From: Oceanobacillus jordanicus | GTDB taxonomy: Bacteria > Bacillota > Bacilli > Bacillales > Amphibacillaceae | Direction: 5' to 3' | Length of the DNA: 64,000 nucleotides | NCBI RefSeq assembly: GCF_022095695.1 | Contig: NZ_JAIFZM010000013.1 | Location: forward strand, 1-64,000 | Notes under the pieces: generated by a model | What the model was told of the DNA's origin: nothing | Databases searched by the model: none | What the model saw: the letters and a program-made list of their open reading frames with translations, nothing else | In this document: positions 17,816 to 25,903 of the stretch, one piece after another | Position numbering within the stretch: the stretch's first letter is position 1 | Layout: each line of letters starts with the position of its first letter | Position numbers and translations under genes: made by a program

Positions 17816-18229
17816 TCATAATATCCGCTGTTTAAACACTGGTAAAAGCGCATTTCCCCGATATCCTTCATCTATCAGGGTAGAGAGTAATAATTCCACT
17901 TTACTCGTTTTTTGATCGACCAGTTTCCCGATGAATAATACGTTCATATTATCACCAATATCATTTACCCCTGTAATGGTTGTAATAAAAATAGCAGGTT
18001 CATTGCTCTCTGTTGTTATCTTAGCACGAATAATAATCTCACTCTTTTCTTCATAAAGTCTATGTAAAAAGGATGAGTACGCACGGCTAACATACGCTTC
18101 TACAGTCCATCTTAGTTGATCATCTTCTCTGTTTATAATCAACCCGTCCATAAGGTCTAAGGAATGACGTTCTATACCATCGTCGTTTAGTTCTAGTATT
18201 TGTAAACTCTTTAATTTAAAAGTCTTCAT
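17816..18229 (-). CDS. ywpF: YwpF-like protein
   Basis: 137 residues. The N-terminal segment MKTFKLKSLQILELN and the DGLIINREDDQLRW box resemble B. subtilis YwpF, a small cytoplasmic protein of unknown function. No catalytic motif or membrane segment is visible. The ATG has a GGAAGGCA ribosome site. It is not closely coupled to its neighbours: 131 bp separate it from the potassium channel gene. Confidence 0.72.
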   Translation of the reverse strand: MKTFKLKSLQILELNDDGIERHSLDLMDGLIINREDDQLRWTVEAYVSRAYSSFLHRLYEEKSEIIIRAKITTESNEPAIFITTITGVNDIGDNMNVLFIGKLVDQKTSKVELLLSTLIDEGYRGNALLPVFKQRIL

Positions 18230-18394
18230 TGCCTTCCTCCATTCGTCGATGAATTAAAAGGTTTTTCTATTATCATTAAAAGTGTATCAGAAATGCATAC
18301 GATTGAATATATTTATATGAATTTCTTATTATGTTTGGTCAGCTAAGAGGTCGGGTAACTATTTAATAAATAATAGCTATGAGGAGAGATTAAG

Positions 18395-18715
18395 ATGTCA
18401 GAACTGTCATCATATAAAATACAATTAAACCAAAATATCCACACCCAAGACATTGTAAAGATTCATCATTACGCTGTTAAGAACGATGTAAATATGTACC
18501 TTTATCGAGATCACCTTATTGCTGATACAAAAAACCTACCAAAACTACTATCCTTTTTCCTTCTTTGCAGAAAAAATCAATCATTGGTTCTTATTATTGA
18601 TGGACAAGATGCAAAAGAAGTGTACCATACGATTTCACAATTACTTAATAAGTCAATAAAAGTCGAACTTAGAAAAGAAAACATAATGGAAAAAGATAAG
18701 ACTGTTCTCATTTAA
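18395..18715 (+). CDS. Degenerate HPr-like protein
   Basis: 106 residues. The spacing of hydrophobic residues and the ending LVLIIDGQDAKEVYHTISQLL match the HPr fold (compare ...ITIxAEGxDExxAL...). The active-site region that reads GLHARPA in HPr is here NIHTQDI: the His is kept but Arg17 and Pro18 are lost, and Ser46 is not conserved (TKNLPKLL). It therefore probably does not carry PTS phosphate in the usual way. About 20 charged residues follow the domain. A RBS GAGGAGA precedes the ATG. The fold assignment is by eye only. Confidence 0.6.
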   Translation: MSELSSYKIQLNQNIHTQDIVKIHHYAVKNDVNMYLYRDHLIADTKNLPKLLSFFLLCRKNQSLVLIIDGQDAKEVYHTISQLLNKSIKVELRKENIMEKDKTVLI

Positions 18716-18732
18716 AGTACATTTTAGATTAG

Positions 18733-18880
18733 ATAAAGTGAAACTAACAATCAGTGGGGGTTCTTCCCCCACTGATTGTTAGTTGAACGAATCGGGGTGT
18801 TAGCGTCCGTTTTCTCCCACTCAAAACTAGTTTCACCTCATGTTTTGAAGTGGGAGTCTTACGGACGGTTGCACCGAGAT
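18733..18880. repeat. Structured repeat family B, copy 1
   Basis: About 148 bp shared with 19488-19643. It has a perfect 19 bp stem (18742-18760 with 18766-18784, 5 nt loop), a conserved 20 nt linker, then a second nested hairpin: CGTCCGT (18804) with ACGGACG (18861) and CTCCCACT (18814) with AGTGGGAG (18849). A copy of repeat A follows directly. The first hairpin may also terminate the HPr-like gene, but no T-run follows it. Confidence 0.8.
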
Positions 18881-18972
18881 AACTTGCATTCGCTTGTCTT
18901 TTCTTATACTTGGGTCTACAAATTAAAACTATGTCGTCATTGCATCCTATCCTACAATATGTACTTTCCTTA
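18881..18972. repeat. Dispersed repeat family A, copy 2 (shortened)
   Basis: Matches the other copies through aacttgcattcgcttgtctt, ttcttatacttgg and a degenerate gtcgtcattgcatcctat block. It lacks the gcgaatg...tatgt segment present in the other three copies. It abuts repeat B copy 1. Confidence 0.6.
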
Positions 18973-18975
18973 CTT

Positions 18976-19022
18976 AAAATTAAAAGGAGCCTTGCTATAA
19001 AAGCCTGGCTCCTTTTTAATTA
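18976..19022 (-). terminator. Terminator overlapping the 19016 gene end
   Basis: AATTAAAAGGAGCC pairs with GGCTCCTTTTTAATT. On the minus strand it would end the transcript of the small anchored protein, and its stem includes the stop codon. Confidence 0.75.
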
Positions 19023-19468
19023 AACTCTAACTCTTCAACATGCTCGATCATAATTCTTTCCTCGGTATCGGTAAATAACCTGGCGTTTACATATAATGAG
19101 CTACCCTCTATGTTGTCAATCTCCGTTATTACTACTGGGTCCTGTGGGTAGTAAACATTCCCTTTACTCAGTTTTTTTGTCACCATACTCCCTGTAAAAG
19201 TGGGTTTCTTATCTTTCAAGGAAACGGAAACCAATGGTGACTGATGTTTAATTTCAACAGGTTCCTCTCCCACATACTGAATGGACTGACGAACCTCTAT
19301 TCCTTCTTCTACCTGAATTACACTCATATGTAAAATGAAATCTCCTTGCTGTTTTGAAAAAGATTTGTTTTCTGCAAGGATAGTATGTCCTCCAGCAAAT
19401 TGCTGATAAATAAAAACGAATAAGCAAAGAATAAATAGTACCCCTATAAATATATACCTTCTTTTCAT
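19016..19468 (-). CDS. Small membrane-anchored extracytoplasmic protein, unknown
   Basis: 150 residues with a basic start (MKRRYIF), a hydrophobic segment at about 5-23 that would serve as signal or anchor, then a beta-rich polar domain without Cys. No family was recognised. The ribosome site is AGGAGAG, seven bases before the ATG. It is bracketed by the two copies of repeat B (18733 and 19488), both in the same orientation, so this gene and the two repeats could have moved or duplicated together. Confidence 0.65.
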   Translation of the reverse strand: MKRRYIFIGVLFILCLFVFIYQQFAGGHTILAENKSFSKQQGDFILHMSVIQVEEGIEVRQSIQYVGEEPVEIKHQSPLVSVSLKDKKPTFTGSMVTKKLSKGNVYYPQDPVVITEIDNIEGSSLYVNARLFTDTEERIMIEHVEELEFN

Positions 19469-19487
19469 TGTATCTCTCTCCTACTTT

Positions 19488-19643
19488 TTATAAAGTGAAC
19501 CTTCAATCAGTGAGGGGTTTTCGTTCTTCCCCCACTGATTGTTAGTTGAACGAATCGGGGTGTTAGCGTCCGTTTTCTCCCACTGAATACTTACGGTTTC
19601 ACTCCATGTTCTGAAGTGGGAGTCCTACGGACGGTTGCACCGG
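19488..19643. repeat. Structured repeat family B, copy 2
   Basis: Shares the ataaagtgaa start, the ccccactgattgttagttga arm and linker, and the cgtccgttttctcccact / gaagtgggagtc-tacggacgg hairpin with copy 1. The left arm of hairpin 1 is imperfect (tcagtgaggggttttcg). It lies between the small anchored protein gene and the promoter of the spoVA-type operon. Confidence 0.8.
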
Positions 19644-19761
19644 GGTAAAAATAAGGTCGGCCGTTTTGTTCGCTTGTATTATAAGACGGATTTGGTAGTG
19701 GAAATGTTTCAACTTTTTCAATGTTTTTATAAAAAATGGGTATAAAAGGAAATTTATTAAC

Positions 19762-19792
19762 TGTATAAATAATTCTCTTCTTTGTCATTATA
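19762..19792 (+). promoter_or_regulatory. Forespore (sigma-G/F-like) promoter of spoVA-type operon
   Basis: TGTATA, an 18 bp spacer, then CATTATA is close to the sigma-G form TGAATA-N17/18-CATACTA. It ends 31 bp before the first gene of the operon, whose products belong in the forespore membrane. Confidence 0.6.
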
Positions 19793-19823
19793 AGTAGTGA
19801 CATTCTTACGAAGGAGGATAAAC

Positions 19824-20030
19824 ATGACAGTTGGTAGCCAAGTAAAACAGACCATTGCCGGATTAAAGAGTGCACAGGCAAGCTTCGAGCAGTTTGCCCT
19901 ACAAACAGAAAACAAACAGGCAAAGAAATTATACGAAGACGCAGCACAGCAAACAATGTCTATTCTGCAATCAGTAGAACCAAGAGTTCAACAAATGGAG
20001 AAAGAAGAGCCCCAGTATAAGGGTTTCTAA
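19824..20030 (+). CDS. DUF1657 protein, first gene of spoVA-type operon
   Basis: 68 residues from the ATG seven bases after AAGGAGG. It begins TVGSQVKQTIAGLKSAQASF and is mostly one or two long helices, the DUF1657 pattern. A paralogue is encoded at 22437 and a third DUF1657-like stretch forms the tail of the last gene in the operon. DUF1657 genes occur with SpoVAC-D-E in the extra spoVA operon called spoVA2mob, where one of them opens the operon. Their biochemical role is unknown. Confidence 0.85.
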   Translation: MTVGSQVKQTIAGLKSAQASFEQFALQTENKQAKKLYEDAAQQTMSILQSVEPRVQQMEKEEPQYKGF

Positions 20031-20102
20031 ATATAGATAAGTCAAAGGATTGGTTAGCCAGTCCTTTGATTATTCTTTGAGAAAACGGGTGAGAAAATGT
20101 CC

Positions 20103-20564
20103 ATGAAGAGATGGCTGCTTCTTATCGGCCTACTTTGTACACTAAGCAGTTGTGGAAACGAATCAGCACTTGAACCATCCAAAAATAAAAACGAGGCACT
20201 TGATTTAACTCATATTTCGACAAAAGATCAAAATACGAGTCAGCAACAGGCAAACCAGGCAAAAGCAGCCTTAAGTAATTATAAGGAAATCACGGCAATT
20301 AAAGCTGTTAATACATCGAAGCAATTAATTATAGCCGTACAAGTGGAACAAAACCAACGTTTAAAACTTGCTAAAATACGAAAACAACTTAGTAAAGAAA
20401 TGAAAGAAATGTTTCCTGATTTAAAGGTGGAACTAACTACAGATAAAAAGATTGCGATTGAGTTAGAGAAACTGGAAGAAAAACTAAAATCAGGTTCGAT
20501 GTCCAAGAAAAGTATGGAGAAACGTGTAAAGAAAATTGTAGACCTCTCCAAAGAACAGACTTAA
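20103..20564 (+). CDS. YhcN/YlaJ-type sporulation lipoprotein
   Basis: 153 residues from the ATG nine bases after GGGTGAG; an ATG two codons earlier is too close. The signal ends LCTLSSCGNES, giving a lipid-modified Cys. The mature part has the YhcN/YlaJ layout: an ANQAKAALSNYKEITAIKAVNTSKQLIIAVQV core resembling a small alpha-beta ring-forming domain, then a Lys/Glu-rich helical tail. In spoVA2mob-type operons a YhcN/YlaJ lipoprotein holds this second position. It is probably in the inner spore membrane. Confidence 0.82.
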   Translation: MKRWLLLIGLLCTLSSCGNESALEPSKNKNEALDLTHISTKDQNTSQQQANQAKAALSNYKEITAIKAVNTSKQLIIAVQVEQNQRLKLAKIRKQLSKEMKEMFPDLKVELTTDKKIAIELEKLEEKLKSGSMSKKSMEKRVKKIVDLSKEQT

Positions 20565-20582
20565 CGAAATGAGTGAAGCGAA

Positions 20583-21062
20583 ATGGCAGATAAAAAGAAA
20601 AAAAAATTACCACCTGAAGCTCAGAACTACCAGGCATTTCAACAAGATCGCGAAGTAAAGCGTCCCGTATTATTAAATTGTCTTAAGGCGTTCCTTGTTG
20701 GAGGTTTCATATGCTTTATCGGCCAATTAATTTCAACCTTTTATGTATATTATTTTAATTTCACCGAGCAAACTGCTGGTAATCCGACAACTGCTACGTT
20801 AATTTTTATAACTATGCTACTTACAGGGTTTGGCATTTACGATAGAATTGGCCAATTCGCCGGGGCAGGCTCTGCTGTACCTGTTACAGGTTTCGGTAAT
20901 GCAGTGATCTCGTCCGCGATTGAATACAAAACAGAAGGATTTATTTTAGGTGTGGGTAGTAACATGCTTAAGCTTGCCGGTCCTGTCATTGTATATGGCG
21001 TATTTTCTGCTTTCGTTATCGCATTGATAAAGACCCTTTTAATAAAATGGGGGGTAATCTAA
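20583..21062 (+). CDS. spoVAC: SpoVAC
   Basis: 159 residues. A polar basic head (KKKKKLPPEAQNYQAFQQDR) is followed by four or five membrane segments, with the SpoVA-type GAGSAVPVTGFGNAVISSAI box near residue 100. SpoVAC is a mechanosensitive-type channel that moves Ca-dipicolinic acid across the inner spore membrane during sporulation and germination. The stop codon overlaps the ATG of spoVAD by one base. The ribosome site is weak, so it may depend on translation of the gene before it. Confidence 0.92.
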   Translation: MADKKKKKLPPEAQNYQAFQQDREVKRPVLLNCLKAFLVGGFICFIGQLISTFYVYYFNFTEQTAGNPTTATLIFITMLLTGFGIYDRIGQFAGAGSAVPVTGFGNAVISSAIEYKTEGFILGVGSNMLKLAGPVIVYGVFSAFVIALIKTLLIKWGVI

Positions 21063-22078
21063 TGTTACAAGGTCATCAAACTTGGGTTTTTGAGAATAAA
21101 CCAACCATCATTTCTACTGGTGTTGTGGGAGGGCCATTTGAAGCCAAGGGAAGTATCCCAGAGGACTTTGATATCCTTCATGAAGATATGTGGCTAAAGC
21201 AGGATTCTTTTGAAAAAGCACAACAAATGCTTATGGAAGAATCATGTCAAGTAGCGTTGAAAAAAAGCAGTATTGAAAAAGAACAGGTACAGTTTTTTAT
21301 TAGTGGAGATTTAATTAATCAAATAACACCTACAAGCTTTACTGCAAAAACCATAGGCATCCCCTACCTTGGTATATTCAGTGCCTGTGCAACATCTGCA
21401 GAAAGCCTTGCCCTTTCAGCATATCTTATTAATAGTGGTGGTGCTGATTATATACTTAGTGGTACTTCTAGTCACAATGCTACGGCTGAAAAACAATTCC
21501 GCTACCCTACTGAATACGGAGGACAAAAGCCCCCTACTTCTCAATGGACTGTGACTGGAGCTGGGTGTGCGCTTGTTGCTAAAGAAGGCTCCGGCCCTGT
21601 TGTTACCTCTGCAACAATTGGAAAAATTGTTGATATGGGAATTACAGATCCCTTTAACATGGGAGGAGCTATGGCAGCTGCCGCTGTAAATACGATAGAA
21701 ACCCATTTTAAGGATAGAAATATTGATCCTTCTTACTATGATCTTATTGTTACAGGCGACCTAGGCCATATTGGAAGAGAGGTTTCGCTAGACCTGCTTA
21801 AACAAAGGGGTTTATCGATTAGAGAAGACCAGTATGTGGATTGTGGGTTAACCATCTACAGAGAAGGACAACCAGTTCTGGCTGGAGCTAGTGGACCAGC
21901 GTGTTCGGCTGTTGTAACGTATGGGCATTTTTTGAACAAGCTTAAAAGAGGAGAGATTAAACGAATGTTGCTTGTAGCTACAGGGTCCTTACATTCCCCG
22001 CTAAGCATTCAACAAAAGGACCCTATACCATGTATTGCACATGCAGTTTCCATTGAGTCAGGAAGTGATGCAACATGA
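21062..22078 (+). CDS. spoVAD: SpoVAD
   Basis: 338 residues from the ATG seven bases after GGGGGG. It has the thiolase-like fold of SpoVAD ([18 protein letters not shown] near residue 105 and a C-terminal [14 protein letters not shown]). SpoVAD sits on the outer face of the inner spore membrane and binds dipicolinic acid. The Cys in SACATS is where thiolases hold their catalytic Cys, but SpoVAD proteins are not known as enzymes. It overlaps spoVAE by four bases (ATGA). Confidence 0.93.
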   Translation: MLQGHQTWVFENKPTIISTGVVGGPFEAKGSIPEDFDILHEDMWLKQDSFEKAQQMLMEESCQVALKKSSIEKEQVQFFISGDLINQITPTSFTAKTIGIPYLGIFSACATSAESLALSAYLINSGGADYILSGTSSHNATAEKQFRYPTEYGGQKPPTSQWTVTGAGCALVAKEGSGPVVTSATIGKIVDMGITDPFNMGGAMAAAAVNTIETHFKDRNIDPSYYDLIVTGDLGHIGREVSLDLLKQRGLSIREDQYVDCGLTIYREGQPVLAGASGPACSAVVTYGHFLNKLKRGEIKRMLLVATGSLHSPLSIQQKDPIPCIAHAVSIESGSDAT

Positions 22079-22425
22079 TTTTCTTCTGGGCATTTGTTAT
22101 CGGTGGCGCCATATGTGTAATCGGTCAAATTTTATTTGATGTATTTAAAATGAACCCTGGACAAACGTTAACCATCCTCGTTATAGCTGGAGCAGTTTTG
22201 GACGGGATTGGCCTATACGAGCCACTAATTGATTTTGCTGGCGCTGGAGCAACTGTTCCAATTACAAGTTTCGGTAATTCACTGGTACATGGTGCCATGC
22301 AAGAAGCAGAAAAACATGGGCTAGTTGGTGTTGTCACAGGAATGTTCGAAGTAACCAGTGCGGGGATTTCTGCTGCTATTGTATTTGGCGTAATTGGGGC
22401 CATTATCTTTAAACCAAAGGGATAG
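22075..22425 (+). CDS. spoVAE: SpoVAE (SpoVAEb type)
   Basis: 116 residues, four membrane segments. It is related to SpoVAC and shares its [20 protein letters not shown] box. It completes the C-D-E core of the dipicolinic acid channel. Its start overlaps the end of spoVAD. The short length fits SpoVAEb rather than the longer SpoVAF or SpoVAA types. Confidence 0.92.
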   Translation: MIFFWAFVIGGAICVIGQILFDVFKMNPGQTLTILVIAGAVLDGIGLYEPLIDFAGAGATVPITSFGNSLVHGAMQEAEKHGLVGVVTGMFEVTSAGISAAIVFGVIGAIIFKPKG

Positions 22426-22436
22426 GAGGTGTAATC

Positions 22437-22637
22437 ATGACAGTAGGATCCCAGGTTAAAACATGTTTCTCTTCTATAAAGAGTGTTGAAGCATCCTTGC
22501 AAATGCTTGCGGAGAAAACATATGAACAAAATTCCTATCAAGCGTTCAAGGATGCAGAAGCCATTATAACCGAAGTAAAAAACGATTTGCAGAAACAGGT
22601 CATTATGCTGAGCAAGGAAGAACCACAATACAACTAA
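22437..22637 (+). CDS. Second DUF1657 protein
   Basis: 66 residues (TVGSQVKTCFSSIKSVEASL start), a clear paralogue of the operon's first gene and sharing its EEPQY ending. AGGAGGTG lies six bases before the ATG. Its place between spoVAE and the DUF421 gene is the same as in spoVA2mob operons. Unlike the first copy it has a Cys at position 9. Confidence 0.85.
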   Translation: MTVGSQVKTCFSSIKSVEASLQMLAEKTYEQNSYQAFKDAEAIITEVKNDLQKQVIMLSKEEPQYN

Positions 22638-22663
22638 GTTAACCGAGGAAGGAAGAAAACGAG

Positions 22664-23521
22664 ATGCCAGATTGGGTCATAGTTATCGGAAAGTCACTTC
22701 TTCTCATTACTATTTTATTTTTTCTAACCAAATGGCTCGGAAAAAAACAACTCTCACAGCTTAATATATTTGAGTATATTTCTGGAATCGTGTTGGGTGG
22801 CATTGTCGCGATCCATACAATTGAGCCAGATAGTAACATTTTAAATGGTTTAGTCGCCATGGCAGTATGGTTTCTCGTCCCCTATGCAGTAGAGTATATC
22901 TCCTTAAAAAGTAAGTCATTCCGTAATTTTACTGAGGGTAAAAGTACTGTTTTTATTCAGGATGGTAAAATAATGGAAGATAACCTCAAGAAGGAAGGTT
23001 ATTCTACAGACGACCTGCTAGAAAAATTACGTGATAACAATGTATTTCTTGCTTCAGATGTAGAATTTGCTGTTTTAGAACCTTCTGGTACGTTAAGCGT
23101 CCTACCTAAAAAGGAAAATCAGCCTCTGACTGCGAAAGACCTTGGTTTGAAGCTAGCTCCACAGAAAGAACCGCAGGCTGTTATTATGGATGGTAAAGTA
23201 TTATTAGAACCATTGGCAAATCTATCCTTAAACACGAACTGGCTTGAGACAGAGTTAGATAAAATGAGTGTAAGTATTGAAAACGTCTTTCTCGCACAAG
23301 CAGATAATGATGGCCAATTGACAGTGGATCTTTATGACGACAAGATTGCAGTCGCTGAGCCTACTGAGAAGCCATTATTATTGGCTACGATGAAAAAGTG
23401 TCAGGCCGATTTGGAGCTTTTTTCCTTAGCAACGAAAAATGAAGAGGCAAAAAAAATGTATGAAAAGAACAGCAAAAAACTGCAGGCCGCAATTGACCTT
23501 GTCCAATTTCACCTCAAATAG
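22664..23521 (+). CDS. DUF421 (YetF-like) membrane protein with DUF1657-like tail
   Basis: 285 residues. Three membrane segments (about 5-22, 38-52 and 57-77) precede the DUF421 soluble region (TEGKSTVFIQDGKIMEDNLK near residue 88, then AVIMDGKVLLEPLAN near 173). Residues 235-285 (LLATMKKCQADLELFSLATK onward) align by eye with DUF1657: compare LKSAQASFEQFALQTE in the first gene. This protein closes the operon, as DUF421 does in spoVA2mob, an operon linked to high heat resistance of spores. Role unknown. Confidence 0.85.
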   Translation: MPDWVIVIGKSLLLITILFFLTKWLGKKQLSQLNIFEYISGIVLGGIVAIHTIEPDSNILNGLVAMAVWFLVPYAVEYISLKSKSFRNFTEGKSTVFIQDGKIMEDNLKKEGYSTDDLLEKLRDNNVFLASDVEFAVLEPSGTLSVLPKKENQPLTAKDLGLKLAPQKEPQAVIMDGKVLLEPLANLSLNTNWLETELDKMSVSIENVFLAQADNDGQLTVDLYDDKIAVAEPTEKPLLLATMKKCQADLELFSLATKNEEAKKMYEKNSKKLQAAIDLVQFHLK

Positions 23522-23539
23522 CCTTTTACCAACTCGTCT

Positions 23540-23584
23540 TTTTCGTGTACAATGAAGAACGGCATTCTTGCAATTACACGAAAA
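23540..23584 (+). promoter_or_regulatory. Nested hairpin in leader of the dicarboxylate symporter
   Basis: TTTTCGTGTA and TACACGAAAA pair across 25 nt that contain a second pairing, AAGAA with TTCTT. A TACAAT with TTTACC 17 bp upstream could be the -10 and -35, so the hairpin would lie at the transcript start. An operator, mRNA stabiliser or attenuator are all possible. Confidence 0.4.
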
Positions 23585-23597
23585 GGACTGAACAGAA

Positions 23598-24824
23598 ATG
23601 AAAGAAAAATTAAAAGCATATCGTTTCCCTCTTATTCTCCTTTCTTCAATTATTATTGGCTCCATTATTGGATTGGTCTTTGGGGAAGATGCTACCGTTA
23701 TTAAACCATTAGGAGACTTATTCATAAATTTACTATTTATGATCGTAATCCCTCTCGTATTCTTTACTATATCCTCCGCCATTGCGAGCATGGATAGTAT
23801 GAAGCGATTAGGTAAAATCATGAGCTCCATGATGGGCGTGTTTATCGTTACAGGAATTATTGCAGCTGTCTTCATGCTTGTAGCTACCGTGATTTTTGAG
23901 CCAGGTCAAGGTGTTGATATTCCTTTAGAAACTCCTGAAAACACAGAGGATTTGACGCTCTCTGAACAACTAGTAAATACATTTACGGTATCTGACTTTG
24001 TAGATCTATTCTCGCGTCAAAACATGCTTGCACTTATTATATTCTCTGTTTTAGTAGGTATATCAACCGCATTAACTGGTGAGAAATCAAAAGGGTTTAG
24101 CAAATTCTTGACAAGTGGATCTGAAGTATTTATGAAGCTTGTTCAGCTTGTCATGTATTATGCACCAATTGGATTGGGTGCATATTTCGCTTCTTTGATT
24201 GGAGAGTTTGGTGCTGATTTAATTGGGGATTACGCAAAAGCAGTGATCGTTTATTATCCAGTGGCAGTACTGTACTTTGCGATTGGCTTTACTCTATACG
24301 CATTTATAGCTGGTGGGAAGCTTGGAGTAATCCGTTTTTGGAAAAACATCCTCTCCCCTGCAGCAACGTCTCTAGGAACAGGCAGCAGTATTGCTTCCCT
24401 TCCTGTTAACCTACAGGCAGCGAAACGAATTGGTGTACCAAAAGATGTAAGGGAAACGATCTTACCTTTAGGCGCCACCATTCATATGGATGGTTCCTGC
24501 CTCTCTGCTATGTTAAAGATTGCTTTTGTATTTGGTGTCTTTAACATGGACTTTAGTGGTTGGGATACATTTATAACGGCGATCGGCATTTGTCTGCTGT
24601 CCGGGATCGTAATGAGTGGGATTCCAGGAGGCGGATTTATGGGTGAAATGATGATCATTAGCTTGTACGGATTGCCGTTGGAAGCATTGCCAATTATTTC
24701 GGCAATTGGAGTAGTAGTTGACCCACCGGCAACGATGGTAAATGTTACTGGTGATACTGTCTCCAGTATGCTTGTTACAAGGCAGATAGAAGGTAAAGAT
24801 TGGATAAAACAAGCTGAGGTATAA
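23598..24824 (+). CDS. Sodium:dicarboxylate (glutamate/aspartate) symporter
   Basis: 408 residues, DAACS (SLC1) family. It takes up C4-dicarboxylates or acidic amino acids with Na+ or H+. The re-entrant loop has the serine-rich motif SSIASLP (with TSLGTGSSIASL), followed by the TM7 segment with MDGSCLSAM, where family members have NMDGT. The second hairpin includes GIPGGGF. There is a GVVVDPPATMVNVTGD ending. The T-to-S change in NMDGT hints at a substrate differing from B. subtilis GltP. It is transcribed alone. Confidence 0.87.
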   Translation: MKEKLKAYRFPLILLSSIIIGSIIGLVFGEDATVIKPLGDLFINLLFMIVIPLVFFTISSAIASMDSMKRLGKIMSSMMGVFIVTGIIAAVFMLVATVIFEPGQGVDIPLETPENTEDLTLSEQLVNTFTVSDFVDLFSRQNMLALIIFSVLVGISTALTGEKSKGFSKFLTSGSEVFMKLVQLVMYYAPIGLGAYFASLIGEFGADLIGDYAKAVIVYYPVAVLYFAIGFTLYAFIAGGKLGVIRFWKNILSPAATSLGTGSSIASLPVNLQAAKRIGVPKDVRETILPLGATIHMDGSCLSAMLKIAFVFGVFNMDFSGWDTFITAIGICLLSGIVMSGIPGGGFMGEMMIISLYGLPLEALPIISAIGVVVDPPATMVNVTGDTVSSMLVTRQIEGKDWIKQAEV

Positions 24825-24850
24825 ACAAAAAACAAGACCTATCTTATAAC

Positions 24851-24910
24851 CAAAAAAAGAGAATCATATCGTAGCACTAGTTGGCTACTCATGATTCTCT
24901 TTCTTTTTTC
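24851..24910. terminator. Bidirectional terminator
   Basis: AGAGAATCAT pairs with ATGATTCTCT; T-rich and A-rich flanks on both sides let it work for the symporter (+) and the dehydrogenase operon (-). Confidence 0.8.
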
Positions 24911-24925
24911 ATATAATACTTCCTT

Positions 24926-25903
24926 CTATAGGTTTATGGCTATCTTGCCGAATTGTTTATTAACCTCAAGATATTCAAATGCCTCTTGCATATTGTCTAT
25001 TGCAAATGTCTTGTCGACGATAGGATGCATATTAAAGTTTTTCATATGATCCAAGAGCGCTCTCAATTCCTGTCTACTTCCCATTGTAGAGCCAAACAGC
25101 TGGTATTGCCCATAGAAAAAGGAACGAAGATCGAAGTCGATGGTATCCTCTGTCGTGGCACCAAAAATAACCATGCGTCCACCTTTTTTTAATACATCCA
25201 AAGAACGTTTAAAGGTAGCGCGTCCCACACTATCAATCACGAGATCAACTGTTTCGTTCTCTAATTGTTTTGCCCAATCTTCGCTATCAAGCAAGACAAC
25301 ATCTGCTCCTAATGATTTTGCTTTTTCAAGCTTTTCTTCGCTTCTTGACGTAACAATTACCCGTGCTCCAACGTTTTTAGCGAATGAAATAAGATAAGTA
25401 GACACACCACTTCCAGCACCTGGAATGAATACAGTTTCCCCTTCTTTAATCTGACCTTTTGTAAACAATGCTCTATATCCTGTAAGGGCTGATAAAGCGA
25501 GAACTCCTGCTTCCTCCCAAGATAAATGAGATGGTTTTTGTTCCACTTGTTCACTGGATATAACCATTTTTTCGGCGAAGGTTCCATGGTCAGGCATACC
25601 TAAGATATCAAATTCTGCTGGTGGAGCATCACTATTCTCATACCAACGCAAACCAGGGTTGATGATAATTTCGTCACCTTCTTTAACATTTTGAACTCCT
25701 TTGCCAATTGATTCGATTATACCCGCTCCATCTGAGCCAAGAATCAATGCTTCTTTATCCTCTCCGCGCCGATTTGGAATGTAAAGATCACGTCTGTTTA
25801 AACCAGCCACTTTTAGGGCCACCAAAACCTGTCCTTCCCCTGCGGTTGGTGTTTCCATATCCTTCACTTTTAACTCGCCATATTCATGTACAAATGCTTT
25901 CAA
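24926..25903 (-). CDS. Zinc-type alcohol dehydrogenase/quinone oxidoreductase (MDR)
   Basis: 325 residues, medium-chain dehydrogenase/reductase. It has GroES-like N-terminal (KVAGLNRRDLYIPNRRGE) and Rossmann (VFIPGAGSGVSTYLI) domains. The structural and catalytic zinc Cys residues of true alcohol dehydrogenases are absent, which points to the quinone-reductase side of the family. The TTG start overlaps the end of the ArsA-like gene by four bases (TTGA), so it belongs to the ArsA operon. The substrate cannot be told. Confidence 0.85.
   Translation of the reverse strand: MKAFVHEYGELKVKDMETPTAGEGQVLVALKVAGLNRRDLYIPNRRGEDKEALILGSDGAGIIESIGKGVQNVKEGDEIIINPGLRWYENSDAPPAEFDILGMPDHGTFAEKMVISSEQVEQKPSHLSWEEAGVLALSALTGYRALFTKGQIKEGETVFIPGAGSGVSTYLISFAKNVGARVIVTSRSEEKLEKAKSLGADVVLLDSEDWAKQLENETVDLVIDSVGRATFKRSLDVLKKGGRMVIFGATTEDTIDFDLRSFFYGQYQLFGSTMGSRQELRALLDHMKNFNMHPIVDKTFAIDNMQEAFEYLEVNKQFGKIAINL

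Noticed and set aside
17684-17816. c-di-AMP (ydaO-type) riboswitch before the K+ channel gene
   Set aside because: Expected because such genes often have one, but the conserved aptamer sequences are absent from this 130 bp segment.
18776-19000. 74-residue plus frame over repeats B and A2
   Set aside because: It is entirely inside repeats and a terminator, with no coding signal.
19591-19956. 121-residue minus-strand frame
   Set aside because: It runs across repeat B, the forespore promoter and the opposite strand of the DUF1657 gene. No ribosome site or conserved residues support it.
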